Part shown: one piece after another, positions 1 to 7,508 of the stretch
How positions within the stretch are numbered: the first letter of the stretch is position 1
How the letters are laid out: each line of letters starts with the position of its first letter
From: Scopulibacillus_A cellulosilyticus
GTDB taxonomy: Bacteria > Bacillota > Bacilli > Bacillales > Sporolactobacillaceae
Assembly (NCBI RefSeq): GCF_042665295.1
Contig: NZ_JBHTCO010000004.1
Span: 1 to 64,000, forward strand
Direction: 5' to 3'
DNA length: 64,000 nt
Program-made: the position numbers and the translations under genes
The notes under the pieces: generated by a model
The model's input: the letters and a program-made list of their open reading frames with translations, nothing else
Databases searched by the model: none
Told to the model about the DNA's origin: nothing

Positions 1-139
1 TGCATATACACGTAACTCCTATCCTTCTCTTGTTTCTGAACAATTCAAGTGTAAAGGATTAAGGAGCTTGCGTGTATTTTTTTGTTTTAATTTTTCTCAT
101 ACCCCAACAAATATTATAGAGCCTAAATATTAAGCCAAA

Positions 140-170
140 AAATAAACACCATATAAAACGGTGTTTATTT
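140..170. terminator. hairpin, likely bidirectional terminator
   Basis: Perfect 11-bp inverted repeat (AAATAAACACC at 140-150, GGTGTTTATTT at 160-170) with a 9-nt loop. The A/T base of the stem gives a short U-run on either strand. It probably ends a transcript entering from left of the window; the first 277 bases otherwise hold no gene I can support. Confidence 0.5.
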
Positions 171-277
171 CTCACTTTTAGTTTTTATATTTTGTCCGTT
201 TTATGAAATTGCTTAAAATAACAGTAACAAACGAATGAGTTGGAAAAAATATCCCTTTATAAAAAGCCTATATTTGA

Positions 278-442
278 CTATTTTTCACAAAAACAGAATG
301 TTCCCATTCTGTTTTCTTTTTCAGTTTCTTCCTTACTAACCAGCCAATGTACGAAAACTTTTTCCTTCTCATCTAAAGACCGTCCCAGTTTCCTTTCAAA
401 CTCATAAGACAGGATATTATACCTATCTACTTTAACTGACAT
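278..442 (-). CDS. small hypothetical protein, 54 aa
   Basis: Short reading frame MSVKVDRYNILSYEFERK... ending in TAG. It is charged and probably helical, with YEFERKLGRSLDEKEKVF and a HWLV motif, the look of small conserved Bacillus proteins, but I do not recognise a family. An AGGAGTGAT-like ribosome site lies about 14 nt upstream of the ATG, a little far. The last codons run through a strong terminator-like hairpin at 290-315, so the original stop may have been lost and the tail (MGTFCFCEK) may be read-through. Confidence 0.5.
   Translation of the reverse strand: MSVKVDRYNILSYEFERKLGRSLDEKEKVFVHWLVSKEETEKENRMGTFCFCEK
290..315. terminator. perfect 11-bp hairpin, terminator
   Basis: AAAACAGAATG at 290-300 and CATTCTGTTTT at 305-315 with a 4-nt loop, followed by a T-rich tract on the plus strand and by TTTTTG on the minus strand. 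It sits inside the 3' end of the small minus-strand gene. Confidence 0.75.
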
Positions 443-699
443 AGCCTTGAATATCACTCCTCATATAGTTCTTTGTTCTTATTCTACAACAAAATAATTT
501 AAAATGAAATAATAAATTTAAAATATTCAGAAATAATATCAGGCAAATTCGGTCTGTTATAAAAGATTTTATACGAAAATGGCTTGTTGAAATAAAAATG
601 TTCCGCATACGGATTAATTAATAGAATAATGAAAGGAATTACCTTAAGAAAAATGAAATAAAAAAGGATTTGTTTGTCACTCAATAGAGGGGAAATAAC

Positions 700-816
700 A
701 TGATTGAAATTAAAAGGGGTTCTTTAGAGCATGTTAAATGGGGCGCGATTTCGCTACTCTATAGCCGCGCCCGGTTGCTCAAAGTAAATTGTTTTTTAAT
801 TACTAATAACCTTTAA
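700..816 (+). CDS. possible 38-aa peptide, weak
   Basis: ATG preceded by AGAGGGGAAATAAC, a plausible ribosome site, opens MIEIKRGSLEHVKWGAISLL.. to a TAA inside the 3' end of the opposing membrane-protein gene. It contains a GC-rich inverted repeat (GGGCGCG at 741-747, CGCGCCC at 766-772) unlike its AT-rich surroundings. It could be a real small gene or debris; no family recognised. Confidence 0.25.
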   Translation: MIEIKRGSLEHVKWGAISLLYSRARLLKVNCFLITNNL

Positions 817-1285
817 AGGATTTATCTTTTGTTTCCTTCTGGGGAATTTGTAAAGTTCGTTTAACTTTTCCCTTTCCAGTTAGGAGTAAGAATAATTTTA
901 AATTAATGGATATTAGGATTATAAAGATGATGTCCATGAAAAGGACTGACCAAACTTGATTAATGTGAACCATCATGGGAACCATTACGCCCATTATACC
1001 GCCCATTAGCCCGGATACCATTCCGTCAACGATCGCAAAGGAACCAAAAGGTTTTCCGATAATTAATCCAAATGCTAGACCAAACAAAAGTGAGATAAAG
1101 AAATGATAGTCAATTAAGGTAGCGAGAATTGTTCCTAAAGTAAGACTTATAATGGTACTTAAAGACATGACTAAACAATGAGCCTGCGAAATGTTGAGAA
1201 GTTCACCATCACGGACGTAGATCAAGCAGATGCACATACCCGTAATAATAAATACCAAAAGTAAACTTAAAATACTTATAAACAT
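803..1285 (-). CDS. small polytopic membrane protein, 160 aa
   Basis: Mostly hydrophobic protein with about five predicted membrane segments, including a glycine-rich central stretch (GLAFGLIIGKPFG, GLMGGIMGVMV) and a basic Lys/Arg-rich cytoplasmic tail. The ATG at 1285 is chosen over an upstream in-frame start because GGGAGG sits correctly before it. I do not recognise the family. It stands alone between short intergenic regions. The glycine-rich middle segment could pack tightly in the membrane, but no transport or catalytic motif is visible. Confidence 0.75.
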   Translation of the reverse strand: MFISILSLLLVFIITGMCICLIYVRDGELLNISQAHCLVMSLSTIISLTLGTILATLIDYHFFISLLFGLAFGLIIGKPFGSFAIVDGMVSGLMGGIMGVMVPMMVHINQVWSVLFMDIIFIILISINLKLFLLLTGKGKVKRTLQIPQKETKDKSFKGY

Positions 1286-1570
1286 GGGTTGCCTCCCTTT
1301 TTTTGTAAAAATAAACAATGCACTTATGGAAAAAGGCTGTGTTAAATTTAAAATAGTGCAGGCTTGTATTGAAGAAATTCATAATCTTTACTTTAAAGAC
1401 CGACGTCGCCATGAAAAAGCTCTCACATTTTAATAGGATAAAAAGCACAATTATTAAAGGCGAACCCTACCTCTCCACAAGTTGATTTTACTTCACACCC
1501 TTTTATTTTAAATTATGAAATTAACCCTGTGCGTGATATGGACAATGAACAGAGTTAATTTATCCAAAAA

Positions 1571-1600
1571 AATAAATAGGCCGAAAAAAGCCTACTTATT
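1571..1600. terminator. hairpin, terminator-like
   Basis: AATAAATAGGC at 1571-1581 pairs with GCCTACTTATT at 1590-1600 with one mismatch; the plus strand continues ATTTTC. The rest of 1286-1665 shows no gene I can support: a plus-strand frame at 1230-1433 lacks a ribosome site and overlaps the membrane-protein start. Confidence 0.5.
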
Positions 1601-1665
1601 ATTTTCTTACAAGGATTAAATTTTACCGATCTAACTCTATATTTGTTTATTTAGGAGGCAAGCTT

Positions 1666-1722
1666 ATGGATGATATACGATGCTTTTTCTTTGTTGTTGC
1701 AGTGTTCATTGAGATATTTTAA
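1666..1722 (+). CDS. 18-aa hydrophobic peptide or frameshifted small membrane gene
   Basis: An excellent ribosome site (TTTAGGAGG, 7 nt spacing) precedes ATG and the peptide MDDIRCFFFVVAVFIEIF, which stops at TAA. A one-base shift near 1715 would continue the frame as ILIIGLALGYLRAFNG to a stop near 1760, giving a small single-span membrane protein. Either a very short peptide is made or a roughly 31-residue membrane gene is broken. No family recognised. Confidence 0.35.
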   Translation: MDDIRCFFFVVAVFIEIF

Positions 1723-1790
1723 TAATTGGACTGGCTTTGGGTTACCTTCGTGCTTTTAACGGCTAATGTTAATCTAAGTGATACATCGTT

Positions 1791-2243
1791 TTAATTCCCC
1801 TGATTTTTCTTCCTTCGTTTCACGCAGCGACGAAGACGACGTTCGAGGTTTTTTATTTCTTTTGGCGATGGAACAGCATTTACTGTCCCCATTGTTCTTG
1901 CCAATTCCATGCCATCGCTTACACGAATCATTTGAAGTGTTACTGTATACGTTCCCAGTTTTTCAAAAATGGCTTGAACCTGATTACAGATGTTTTCTAA
2001 TGGAAAAGGTCCAAAGAACGCGACCCCATTTTGATTAAATGTAATAGGTTCAAATAATTGTGTAAGAGGATTGAAGACTTTGACTTTAAGATCATTATGC
2101 TGAGAAGGTTTACTTAGGGTAATAATCACTTCCACTTCAGTTCCCAAATCGGGTTCAGTTGCTGTATGACATACCTGGAACAGCTGTGATTCTCCAATCA
2201 ATACGGTGCTCGGCAACCCATTAAAAAAAATTCCGGCTGACAA
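1791..2243 (-). CDS. hypothetical protein, 150 aa, beta-rich with basic tail
   Basis: A TTG start at 2243 is chosen because GGAGGTGAT lies 8 nt upstream; the frame extends a few codons further to a GTG that would overlap that ribosome site. The body alternates short hydrophobic and polar stretches typical of a beta sandwich (EVEVIITLSKPSQ, DLKVKVFNPLTQLF, TYTVTLQMIRV), with two Cys and a highly basic C-terminus (RRLRRCVKRRKKNQ). There is no signal peptide or membrane segment. It resembles spore-surface or exosporium-type proteins only in general composition; I do not recognise the family. It is transcribed alone. Confidence 0.75.
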   Translation of the reverse strand: MSAGIFFNGLPSTVLIGESQLFQVCHTATEPDLGTEVEVIITLSKPSQHNDLKVKVFNPLTQLFEPITFNQNGVAFFGPFPLENICNQVQAIFEKLGTYTVTLQMIRVSDGMELARTMGTVNAVPSPKEIKNLERRLRRCVKRRKKNQGN

Positions 2244-2678
2244 TATTATCACCTCCCTTATTCAGATTTGCTTTACGAGATCAAAGTATGACAATTTAAT
2301 ATAAAAAGATTGGACAAAAATAGAGTAACGCTCCCAATTAAGGAGAAATGTACGTTCATAACCGGGTTCTCAAGCAGTATGATAAGCAAAAGTGCCAATT
2401 TTTTGAAAGAAGCAGAAAAAAGGCACGCCTAATAGCGCACCTAAATTGGTATAGTGAATACACAATATATCTTATGAAAGATAAAACAAACAGCTTTTGC
2501 AACTCCCCATTTTTGGTCACCCAAATTAAGTTAACTATAATTTTTTCCCAATTTTTTTACGCAAAAGCAGTTCTTTAAAAGCGAAAAGGTACTTTAAATA
2601 AAATGAATGATGGTATCGTTGCCCATCACAAAGTCCATTGGAAAATAACTGGACATTTTTATATATAATTAGGAAGCA
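2244..2678. other. intergenic stretch without supported gene
   Basis: A 76-codon plus-strand frame at 2348-2578 is basic and AT-rich, with AGGAG only 2 nt from its ATG; I do not accept it. A weak hairpin (GTCCA/TGGAC around 2631-2655, then TTTTTATA) may end a transcript. Nothing else is recognisable. Confidence 0.4.
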
Positions 2679-3125
2679 TTAATAACCTATAGTTTTAGAG
2701 AACAAAATACGGTCTTGTCCGGCACAAGCGTAATCGGCTTCTAAGGTCGCGGAAAAACCCATTCGTTTATGAAATGAAATGGAAACTTCGTTGACTGGAG
2801 AAGTAATACATTTAACTGTATTGCAGCCCAATTCTTGGACTTTAGCGAAAAATAGTACATAAAGTTCTTTGGCTATACCTTTTTTTCGAAGTTCGGGATT
2901 TACACCTACGAAATGTATATAAGCTTCTTTTGGATTTGTTTGCGATAAAAATCCAATTAAAAAAGCGGATAAAACGCCATCATCTTCAACTATGAAACTT
3001 GTTGGTTGAAAATGCTCAAAAAACAGCCGTGGTAATAAATGAGTCATCTGCCGACCGCCCCACCAATCATTTAAAACATCAATTACTTTATAATAATCTT
3101 CTTCTTTAGTGTTTCGAATGTTCAC
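2679..3125 (-). CDS. GNAT family N-acetyltransferase
   Basis: 148-residue single-domain acetyltransferase. The acetyl-CoA motif A region reads FVGVNPELRKKGIAKELY (Q/RxxGxA core, RKKGIA here), followed by the C-terminal SFHKRMGF typical of the fold. The substrate is unknown. A GTG at 3125 is chosen because GAAGGGAG lies 8 nt upstream, giving the N-terminus MNIRNTKEED; an upstream in-frame ATG lacks a ribosome site. It stands alone next to a decayed cupin gene. Confidence 0.85.
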   Translation of the reverse strand: MNIRNTKEEDYYKVIDVLNDWWGGRQMTHLLPRLFFEHFQPTSFIVEDDGVLSAFLIGFLSQTNPKEAYIHFVGVNPELRKKGIAKELYVLFFAKVQELGCNTVKCITSPVNEVSISFHKRMGFSATLEADYACAGQDRILFSKTIGY

Positions 3126-3196
3126 GAATAAAACTCCCTTCAATAATAAAGTCAAACGAAAGTTAGATCATCAAAAAGTTTAAAGGCAATTTTCAT

Positions 3197-3444
3197 TCAG
3201 TTTATCTCGAATGCCTTGCTGATTTTTTTAAGTATATCATCTGTAATGAGGCACTGTTGTAAAACATCATCAAAAAAACTGTCAACTTTATATATTAGGC
3301 TGAGAAATCACCAAAAGTTCTACATCCCCATTAGATTCATTTATCATTTGATGTGGAATTAAAGGGCACTTCTTCTCCTTCTTTAGGATTTAAATTTAGA
3401 CGCTCACCAACAATCTCTAATGTCGCGGTACCTATTTCTTTTCG
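3197..3444 (-). pseudogene. decayed cupin-domain gene fragment
   Basis: Reading the minus strand gives KEIGTATLEIVGERLNLNP, then KEGEEVP, then after a frame change IPHQMINESNGDVELLVIS, then after a second change YKVDSFFDDVLQQ...ending AFEIN and TGA. The order (GERLNL, PHxMxN, LVISQP) matches the cupin_2 beta-barrel pattern. At least two frameshifts and no start codon mark it as dead. This fills most of the gap between the two acetyltransferase genes. Confidence 0.6.
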
Positions 3445-3509
3445 TTAAGCTTTTTTTATTGTAAAATAATGAGAATACTTTTGCTGGCAATATAAGGGGA
3501 GAGGGATCG

Positions 3510-4301
3510 ATGATAAGGAGACTAAACAAAAATGATCATGAAGTTTGCTTTAATTTGTTAAAAACTAAGAGTGCTGAAAACTTGTTTTTAATTGGTGATA
3601 TTGAAGCATACGGATATGAACAAGAATTCCAAAAACTTTGGGGAGAATTTAACGAAAACGGTGAACTTATTGCTGTTTTGTTAAAATACGAGGAAAACTA
3701 TATACCATTTGTAACAGAATCTTTTAATGCAGAAGGTTTTGCCGAGATTATGTCAAATGATCCTTCTTTTAAGATGATGTCCGGATTAAAGGATGTCACT
3801 GAAAAAATTGAACCATACTTGGAAAAACAACCTAAAAGAAAAAGACAAACCTATTATGCTAAGTGTACGAGATTAAAAGTCAATAAAAATGATGTTGCTT
3901 TTTCAAATGTACAACAAGCAGTTCCTGATGATGCAGAAGCACTTGTTGAATTACTGAACGCTATTCCAGAATTCAGTGATTCAACTATTACAGTAGAAAG
4001 AAAACGTCGGGAGTTGAAAAATGGAACTTCGCGTTCATTTTTTATTATTGAAGATGGAAAAATGGTATCAACGGCCTCAACGGCAGCGGAAAATTCCTTG
4101 TCAGCAATGGTTGTTGGAGTCGCTACGCTAGAAAATTATAAGAAAAAAGGTTATGCCACCAAATGTATGCTCAAGCTTTGCAGCGATCTTTTACTTGAAG
4201 GAAAAGAACTATGTTTGTTCTATGATAACCCAGCAGCCGGCGCAATTTATAAGAGAATTGGCTTTGAAGACATTGGATACTGGATGATGTATACATACTG
4301 A
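3510..4301 (+). CDS. GNAT family N-acetyltransferase, two-domain
   Basis: 263 residues. The C-terminal half (about 125-263) is a GNAT domain with VVGVATLENYKKKGYATKCM as the acetyl-CoA-binding motif and ending YKRIGFEDIGYWMMY. The N-terminal half looks like a divergent second GNAT-like domain, as in other predicted two-domain acetyltransferases of Bacillales. The ATG follows GGGGAGAGG with 4-nt spacing. Transcribed alone; substrate unknown. Confidence 0.85.
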   Translation: MIRRLNKNDHEVCFNLLKTKSAENLFLIGDIEAYGYEQEFQKLWGEFNENGELIAVLLKYEENYIPFVTESFNAEGFAEIMSNDPSFKMMSGLKDVTEKIEPYLEKQPKRKRQTYYAKCTRLKVNKNDVAFSNVQQAVPDDAEALVELLNAIPEFSDSTITVERKRRELKNGTSRSFFIIEDGKMVSTASTAAENSLSAMVVGVATLENYKKKGYATKCMLKLCSDLLLEGKELCLFYDNPAAGAIYKRIGFEDIGYWMMYTY

Positions 4302-4312
4302 TAAAATTAAAG

Positions 4313-4471
4313 ATTTTATTATTCAACCGCATATATAACTTTTGTTATCGAGTTATAAAGGATTATGCCTATCAAGCTGTTCAGAAATCAGCTGATCGAT
4401 ACATAAAAGTGAAAAAATTAAAAAATGTTGAACAGTTAAGTAAGAAAGAGGCATCAAGTTATGCGTTTTAA
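4313..4471 (+). pseudogene. possible gene fragment without start
   Basis: A reading frame without a start codon runs from just after the acetyltransferase to TAA at 4471 and encodes a charged helical tail (DYAYQAVQKSADRYIKVKKL, then LSKKEASSYAF). It looks protein-like rather than random, similar in composition to C-termini of phage or membrane-associated helical proteins, but I cannot identify it. Confidence 0.2.
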
Positions 4472-4503
4472 AATATATCTAATCTAAGGGGAATTTTCAT
4501 AGT

Positions 4504-4857
4504 ATGGGGGTACTGGGTTTGGAAAAAGAGGCTGAATCTAATTACTGCCGTATTGAAGTGATAAAAAAGCGGGGCAATATCGTTGGCTATCTCGGCCGTA
4601 TTGTTTCGTTCCTGATCGGTATATTCGGTATATTACTTGGTGCATTATGTTGTCTTACGCTAATTGACATCATTGTAGGATATCCGATGATCCTTAGCGC
4701 CATGGGATTAATTATGTCAGCTGTTGGCTACCAAAAAGTTGAATGTCCGGCGTGTGCTTTTAGAAATCTTATCGAGACGGATTTTCACAACTTTGACTGT
4801 GAGCGATGCAATACACGTGTACTGGTTGTCTGGACTGACCCTGGAAAATCACTATAA
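4504..4857 (+). CDS. membrane protein with C-terminal zinc ribbon, 117 aa
   Basis: Two adjacent hydrophobic helices (about residues 30-75) are followed by a zinc-ribbon pattern VECPACAFRNL ... FDCERCNTRV (CxxC-x15-CxxC). The metal-binding domain would face the cytoplasm. The ATG lies 12 nt after AAGGGG, which is long, so a slightly later start is possible. No partner gene in the same direction; a good terminator follows at 4928. Function unknown. Confidence 0.7.
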   Translation: MGVLGLEKEAESNYCRIEVIKKRGNIVGYLGRIVSFLIGIFGILLGALCCLTLIDIIVGYPMILSAMGLIMSAVGYQKVECPACAFRNLIETDFHNFDCERCNTRVLVVWTDPGKSL

Positions 4858-4927
4858 ATGGCCACACTGCTTCTTGCGTTCAACATTTCGGTATGTGACT
4901 GTCAATTCTATCACAAATTATAATGAT

Positions 4928-4966
4928 AAACCTATTCTCCTAATTTGAGGAAAATAGGTTTCTTTT
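4928..4966 (+). terminator. rho-independent terminator
   Basis: AAACCTATT at 4928-4936 and AATAGGTTT at 4953-4961 followed by CTTTTTT. It ends the zinc-ribbon membrane protein transcript. Confidence 0.75.
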
Positions 4967-5093
4967 TTAAGCACTGCTGTCCACTTTAGTAAGAATGTTT
5001 CCTCTTTTCATAAAGGTCAAACAAAATTGCTTAAAGTCAAAAGTTCAATCATTGGAGGAACAAATTGCTGCTCTTTTTGTTTCTTTAAATAAT

Positions 5094-6254
5094 TTAAAAA
5101 GCTGATGCTTTTTTACTTTTCTTTGTCTTTTGTAAACTTATTAAGAAACTAATGAATACTGCAGCACTTGAAACAAAAGGTAATAAATGAAATCCTCCAT
5201 TAGATATAACAAATCCGCCTATCATAGAGCCAATTGTAATACCAATATACAAAGCTGTATTGTTCCAAGCCATCGCTATTCCCCGTTTTAATGGATATTC
5301 CATTGCTAGTCTTGCTTGGTATGAGGTAAATCCTGCATAGCCAACTAACGCCCATAAAAAAAGAAACACATAAACCAACTCGCCATACGAGAAAAAAATG
5401 CCTAAGCAAATAAGAATGAAAGTAAGAAGGATTAAGGTTACCTTTGAAATTTTCGTTTCCCCGAAATGATCCGTTAATTTCCCGCTTAAAAGACTGCCTA
5501 AAACGGCACCAACACCGTAAAAAATGACAGCTTCAGCAATTTTTGATGAACTGAAATGATTTTCAGAATAGAGAGCGGAACCTAAATATACATATAGTGA
5601 ATACATTGAAATCGCCCAAATGGCGGTAACACTTACTGAACCAAGTATTCTTGATGAATTTCCTTGTCTTGTAATTTTCGTTTTGCTTTTATTAGGGATA
5701 GATGCCCATGTTTTAAAATTTATAGCAGACAATATTGCTCCCAAAATAGCCAATACAACAAAAACAGATCTCCAACCAAAAAAATGTTCTAATAATGTGC
5801 CAAAAGGTGCTCCAGCCCAAAGAGCGGTTAAATGTCCCGAAATGACAATAGAAAGCCATGTTCCTCTTCGGCTTGGGGGTGCAATATCGCCTATGATTGC
5901 GTATATGGTGGGGGTGATGGATGCCGCTGAAAAGCCAACTAAAATACGGCTGACAATTAATAATAGGAATGAAGGGGCATAGGCAGTTAAAATATTCGCC
6001 AGTACAAATAGCAATAAGCCAAATGTAACAAATTTTCTTCGTCCTTTTTTATCTGAAATCCATCCAAAAAAGGGAGCAGACAAAGCATAGGTTACAGCAA
6101 ATACAGTTACCATCCATCCTGCTAATGCAGGACTAAGCACAAATTCTTTAGAAATAAAAGGTAAAAGGGGAGAAACTACAAATAAATCAGTCCCCATTAA
6201 AAATAAAGTTATCCAACTCACACATAACCTTAACCTTCCTTGCAATTCATTCAC
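5094..6254 (-). CDS. MFS transporter, DHA1-type efflux permease
   Basis: 386 residues with about 12 membrane spans. The signature between helices 2 and 3 is visible (GWISDKKGRRKF), with the internal repeat SGKLTDHFGETK between helices 8 and 9. It most resembles proton-coupled drug or sugar-efflux exporters of the AraJ/YdhP type. ATG at 6254 follows GAGGTGA. It lies downstream of the broken MerR/TipAS regulator on the same strand, which could once have controlled it, though about 130 nt separate them. Substrate not predictable. Confidence 0.85.
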   Translation of the reverse strand: MNELQGRLRLCVSWITLFLMGTDLFVVSPLLPFISKEFVLSPALAGWMVTVFAVTYALSAPFFGWISDKKGRRKFVTFGLLLFVLANILTAYAPSFLLLIVSRILVGFSAASITPTIYAIIGDIAPPSRRGTWLSIVISGHLTALWAGAPFGTLLEHFFGWRSVFVVLAILGAILSAINFKTWASIPNKSKTKITRQGNSSRILGSVSVTAIWAISMYSLYVYLGSALYSENHFSSSKIAEAVIFYGVGAVLGSLLSGKLTDHFGETKISKVTLILLTFILICLGIFFSYGELVYVFLFLWALVGYAGFTSYQARLAMEYPLKRGIAMAWNNTALYIGITIGSMIGGFVISNGGFHLLPFVSSAAVFISFLISLQKTKKSKKASAF

Positions 6255-6384
6255 CTCGTAAGTTTTTTCAAATTCCCTTTATTAATAAATGCAAAAAGAC
6301 TAATTGTGATAATTGGAAGAAAATATGAGATTAGAAATGTTAGCATTTGCCGTTAAAAAAACTGTTATTCTTTGAAAAAGAGTT

Positions 6385-7145
6385 TTATTTTTTCCCTGTA
6401 AAAATTAGGATGGCATCCCGCAAAAATTCGGCACCGCCTTTAACTGCTTTATCATAGTAAGCTTTAAATCGTTCATCGGCGACGTACATTTCAGCAAGAC
6501 CGGCATGAGCTTCTTTAGAATAATTTGGCCATGAATACATAAGCCATTCTTTGTGCTTTGCTGCTGCTTTTTGTGCGAGGGAGGAGGATGGATCGCCTGC
6601 TTCGTAGGCTTGTTTAATGAGCTCAAGCACCTCTTTTTCTAAAGCTTGCATGGCAGTAAAATCGCCCTTGGACATACCTCGAAGTTTTGCATTGGATTCA
6701 TCAATGGTTTTATTTCCGTATTTATGACGAATTTCTTCTCCATATTTTTTTCATTTTCGGCAATTAAGCTTTCTTTAAAGGCCTCAAATTTTTCTTTATT
6801 TTCCATAGGGTATTCTCCTTTCAGATGAGCGATGGTTTTTTCCACCGTTTCAATCAATTTATCAAGGTGGTTGCGTTTTTGTATGAGCTGACTATGATGT
6901 TTCTGTAACGCCTGCTCTTTGTCAAAGTGCGGATCGTTCATGATAGCGACAATTGTTTCCAGGTCAACATCTAATTCACGGAAGAAAAGAATTTGCTGCA
7001 GGCGGTCAACCTCTTCCTGACCGTATATACGGTATCCCGACTCGTTAACTTTTGCAGGTTTAAGCAGGTTAATTTCATCGTAGTAACGTAGCGTTCGCGT
7101 ACTGATGCCAGCCAAGTTCGCTAACTTGCCAATGGTGTATGCCAT
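6385..7145 (-). pseudogene. MerR-family TipA/Mta-like regulator, frameshifted
   Basis: The N-terminus (MAYTIGKLANLAGISTRTLRY) is a MerR winged helix followed by the dimerisation coil (DKLIETVEKTIAHLKGE). The frame then breaks and continues in another frame as a complete TipAS antibiotic-recognition domain (MSKGDFTAMQALEKEV ... EFLRDAILIFTGKK). Restoring one A in the seven-A run (6745-6751 as T on plus) joins them into about 253 residues, the usual Mta/TipAL length. The ATG at 7145 has AAGGAGGG. The family activates drug-efflux genes on binding ligands. The break may be real, phase-variable or a sequencing error. Confidence 0.85.
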
Positions 7146-7168
7146 ATGAATCCCTCCTTGATACATCA

Positions 7169-7199
7169 ATCATAAACTTTCACGTAACGAGAGGGTCAA
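7169..7199 (-). promoter_or_regulatory. MerR-type promoter with 19-bp spacer
   Basis: Read on the minus strand: -35 TTGACC (7199-7194), 19-bp spacer holding the imperfect dyad CCCTCTCGTTACGTGAAAGT, and -10 TATGAT (7174-7169), 24 nt before the regulator's ATG. An over-long 19-bp spacer is the hallmark of promoters that MerR-family activators untwist. It suggests autoregulation of the adjacent TipA/Mta-like gene. Confidence 0.75.
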
Positions 7200-7508
7200 G
7201 GGAATATATTTAAATTTTTAAGCCCTTTTTTGCACTTTAAGAAAGTATAAATTTGCCGCACAAATGATAATTCACGCAGGGGCAATTTTTAGATGCAAGT
7301 TGTTTAGATTTCAAATTCTTTGCTTTTTCTAGATAAATATGACGAGAAGGAGGAGGCAAGTCAAAAACAGAATATAATGAAGAAAGGGGGATCATTGCCT
7401 TAAAAAACTTTGAACAAAATTGGGTGGGTTATTACCGACTGCCCTAGAGTTAAAGGGATTTGGCTGCTTCTCTAAATTCACGTATTAACACGACAGGAGT
7501 GAACAATT
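7200..7508. other. intergenic stretch, possible gene debris
   Basis: From 7343 to a TAG at 7447 the plus strand carries an open frame without a start (… KTEYNEERGIIALKNFEQ, NWVGYYRLP) that looks like the tail of a lost gene; family unrecognised. GGGTGGGTTATTACCG near 7422 only superficially resembles a T-box antiterminator and I do not call one. The ribosome site AGGAGTG of the next gene closes the region. Confidence 0.3.

Noticed and set aside
499..684. 61-codon minus-strand frame rich in Phe/Ile
   Set aside because: TTG start, no ribosome site on that strand, composition of AT-rich intergenic DNA.
1230..1433. 67-codon plus-strand frame
   Set aside because: Starts inside the opposing membrane-protein gene without a ribosome site; translation not recognisable.
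2348..2578. 76-codon plus-strand frame
   Set aside because: Ribosome site only 2 nt from the ATG, no homology recognised, AT-rich basic translation; could be debris but not supportable.
7405..7450. T-box-like GGGTGGGTTATTACCG
   Set aside because: Does not match the T-box antiterminator core, has no specifier or terminator, and precedes an iron exporter.
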